Below, one piece after another: positions 63,893 to 64,000 of a DNA stretch of 64,000 nucleotides (positions within the stretch are counted from its first letter, which is position 1; each line of letters starts with the position of its first letter). The translations under genes were made by a program, and so were the position numbers. The stretch comes from JAWKWH01 sp041397625 (GTDB taxonomy: Bacteria; Pseudomonadota; Alphaproteobacteria; Rhizobiales; Rhizobiaceae): NCBI GenBank assembly GCA_041397625.1, contig JAWKWH010000006.1, positions 1-64,000 on the forward strand. The letters are read 5' to 3'. Under the pieces are notes generated by a model. It saw only the letters and a list, made by a program, of their open reading frames with translations. It did no database searches and was not told the origin of the DNA.

Positions 63893-64000
63893 GTATTTCC
63901 CCTCCGCTGCGACATTCGACGGAACCTGCTCCGTTGATAATCGGGGGCGCAGGCCGCGGCAAGTGCGAAGCGACGCGCCCGAACCGACCAAGTCGCCGTC
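63893..64000. other. region upstream of the MscS-family gene
   Basis: The last 108 bases hold the ribosome site GGAGGGG next to the TTG start and presumably the promoter. No other gene is supported; an in-frame ATG at 63991 is thought to be a chance extension. Confidence 0.4.

Overview
This is a GC-rich 64 kb chromosomal window, densely coding and full of small-molecule importers and short-chain dehydrogenases (SDRs). The tRNA-Tyr/tRNA-Gly pair beside an RlmB-type methyltransferase, a palindromic repeat ending in CCTCCCC/GGGGAGG, Tat-exported binding proteins and the mix of protein families suggest an alphaproteobacterium, most likely Rhizobiales of the Mesorhizobium/Phyllobacteriaceae kind. 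That placement is inference from memory of family distribution, not a search. No phage, transposase, integrase or CRISPR is visible.

Left block (1-16.2 kb): the tail of a class III alcohol dehydrogenase, an IclR regulator, then a long leftward operon (14.8 to 1.25 kb). The operon encodes a small HTH-like protein, a NitT/TauT-type ABC importer, a Rieske oxygenase, two SDRs, a C-C bond hydrolase, an extradiol-type dioxygenase, a thiamine-diphosphate enzyme, an aspartate-dehydrogenase homologue, an aldehyde dehydrogenase, an adrenodoxin-reductase-type flavoprotein, a flavodoxin and a pentapeptide-repeat protein. A divergent FAD monooxygenase of the 6-hydroxynicotinate 3-monooxygenase type shares the promoter region. 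Most junctions are ATGA or TGATG overlaps. Three copies of TCA(T/A)TAT(T/A)-N9-GTTCA, one before the IclR gene and two in the divergent promoter, tie the block into one regulon. This looks like import, ring hydroxylation, ring cleavage and side-chain processing of an unidentified, possibly nitrogen-containing, aromatic compound.

Middle-left block (16.2-33.6 kb): a secreted metallo-beta-lactamase-fold protein, a gentisate-dioxygenase-like bicupin, a second IclR regulator, a HpaH-like hydratase, SDRs and an M20 homologue with several lost catalytic residues. A leftward operon (33 to 22 kb), divergent from an Lrp/AsnC regulator, carries acetoin-dehydrogenase-like E1 alpha, E1 beta and lipoyl-hydrolase genes, a VOC protein, a diaminopropionate ammonia-lyase homologue, an amino-acid ABC importer without its ATPase, a GlcG-like protein, a TauE-type exporter, a gamma-glutamyltransferase homologue and an SDR. 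It probably takes up and dismantles an amino-acid-like or gamma-glutamyl compound.

Middle-right block (33.6-52.3 kb): a small EamA-type protein, a lactonase-like metallo-beta-lactamase protein, a complete BMP-family (nucleoside-type) ABC importer, a large MalT-like LuxR regulator, and a rightward operon for a peptide-type ABC importer with a fused double ATPase, a hydantoinase-A/oxoprolinase-like protein, two tandem DUF917 proteins, the binding protein and a class V aminotransferase-fold enzyme. This operon has a paired direct repeat upstream and a strong terminator after the binding protein.

Right block (52.3-64 kb): two tRNA genes, rlmB, a palindromic repeat, then leftward genes for a membrane protein, a class III aminotransferase, a nucleotide-sugar-epimerase-like SDR, a small EmrE/ArnE-like membrane protein, a DprE1-like oxidase and a HAD-UbiA fusion resembling decaprenyl-phosphoryl-ribose synthase. 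Together these suggest a polyprenyl-phosphate-linked pentose pathway for a surface glycan. A small secreted protein and a large MscS-family channel with a TTG start close the window.
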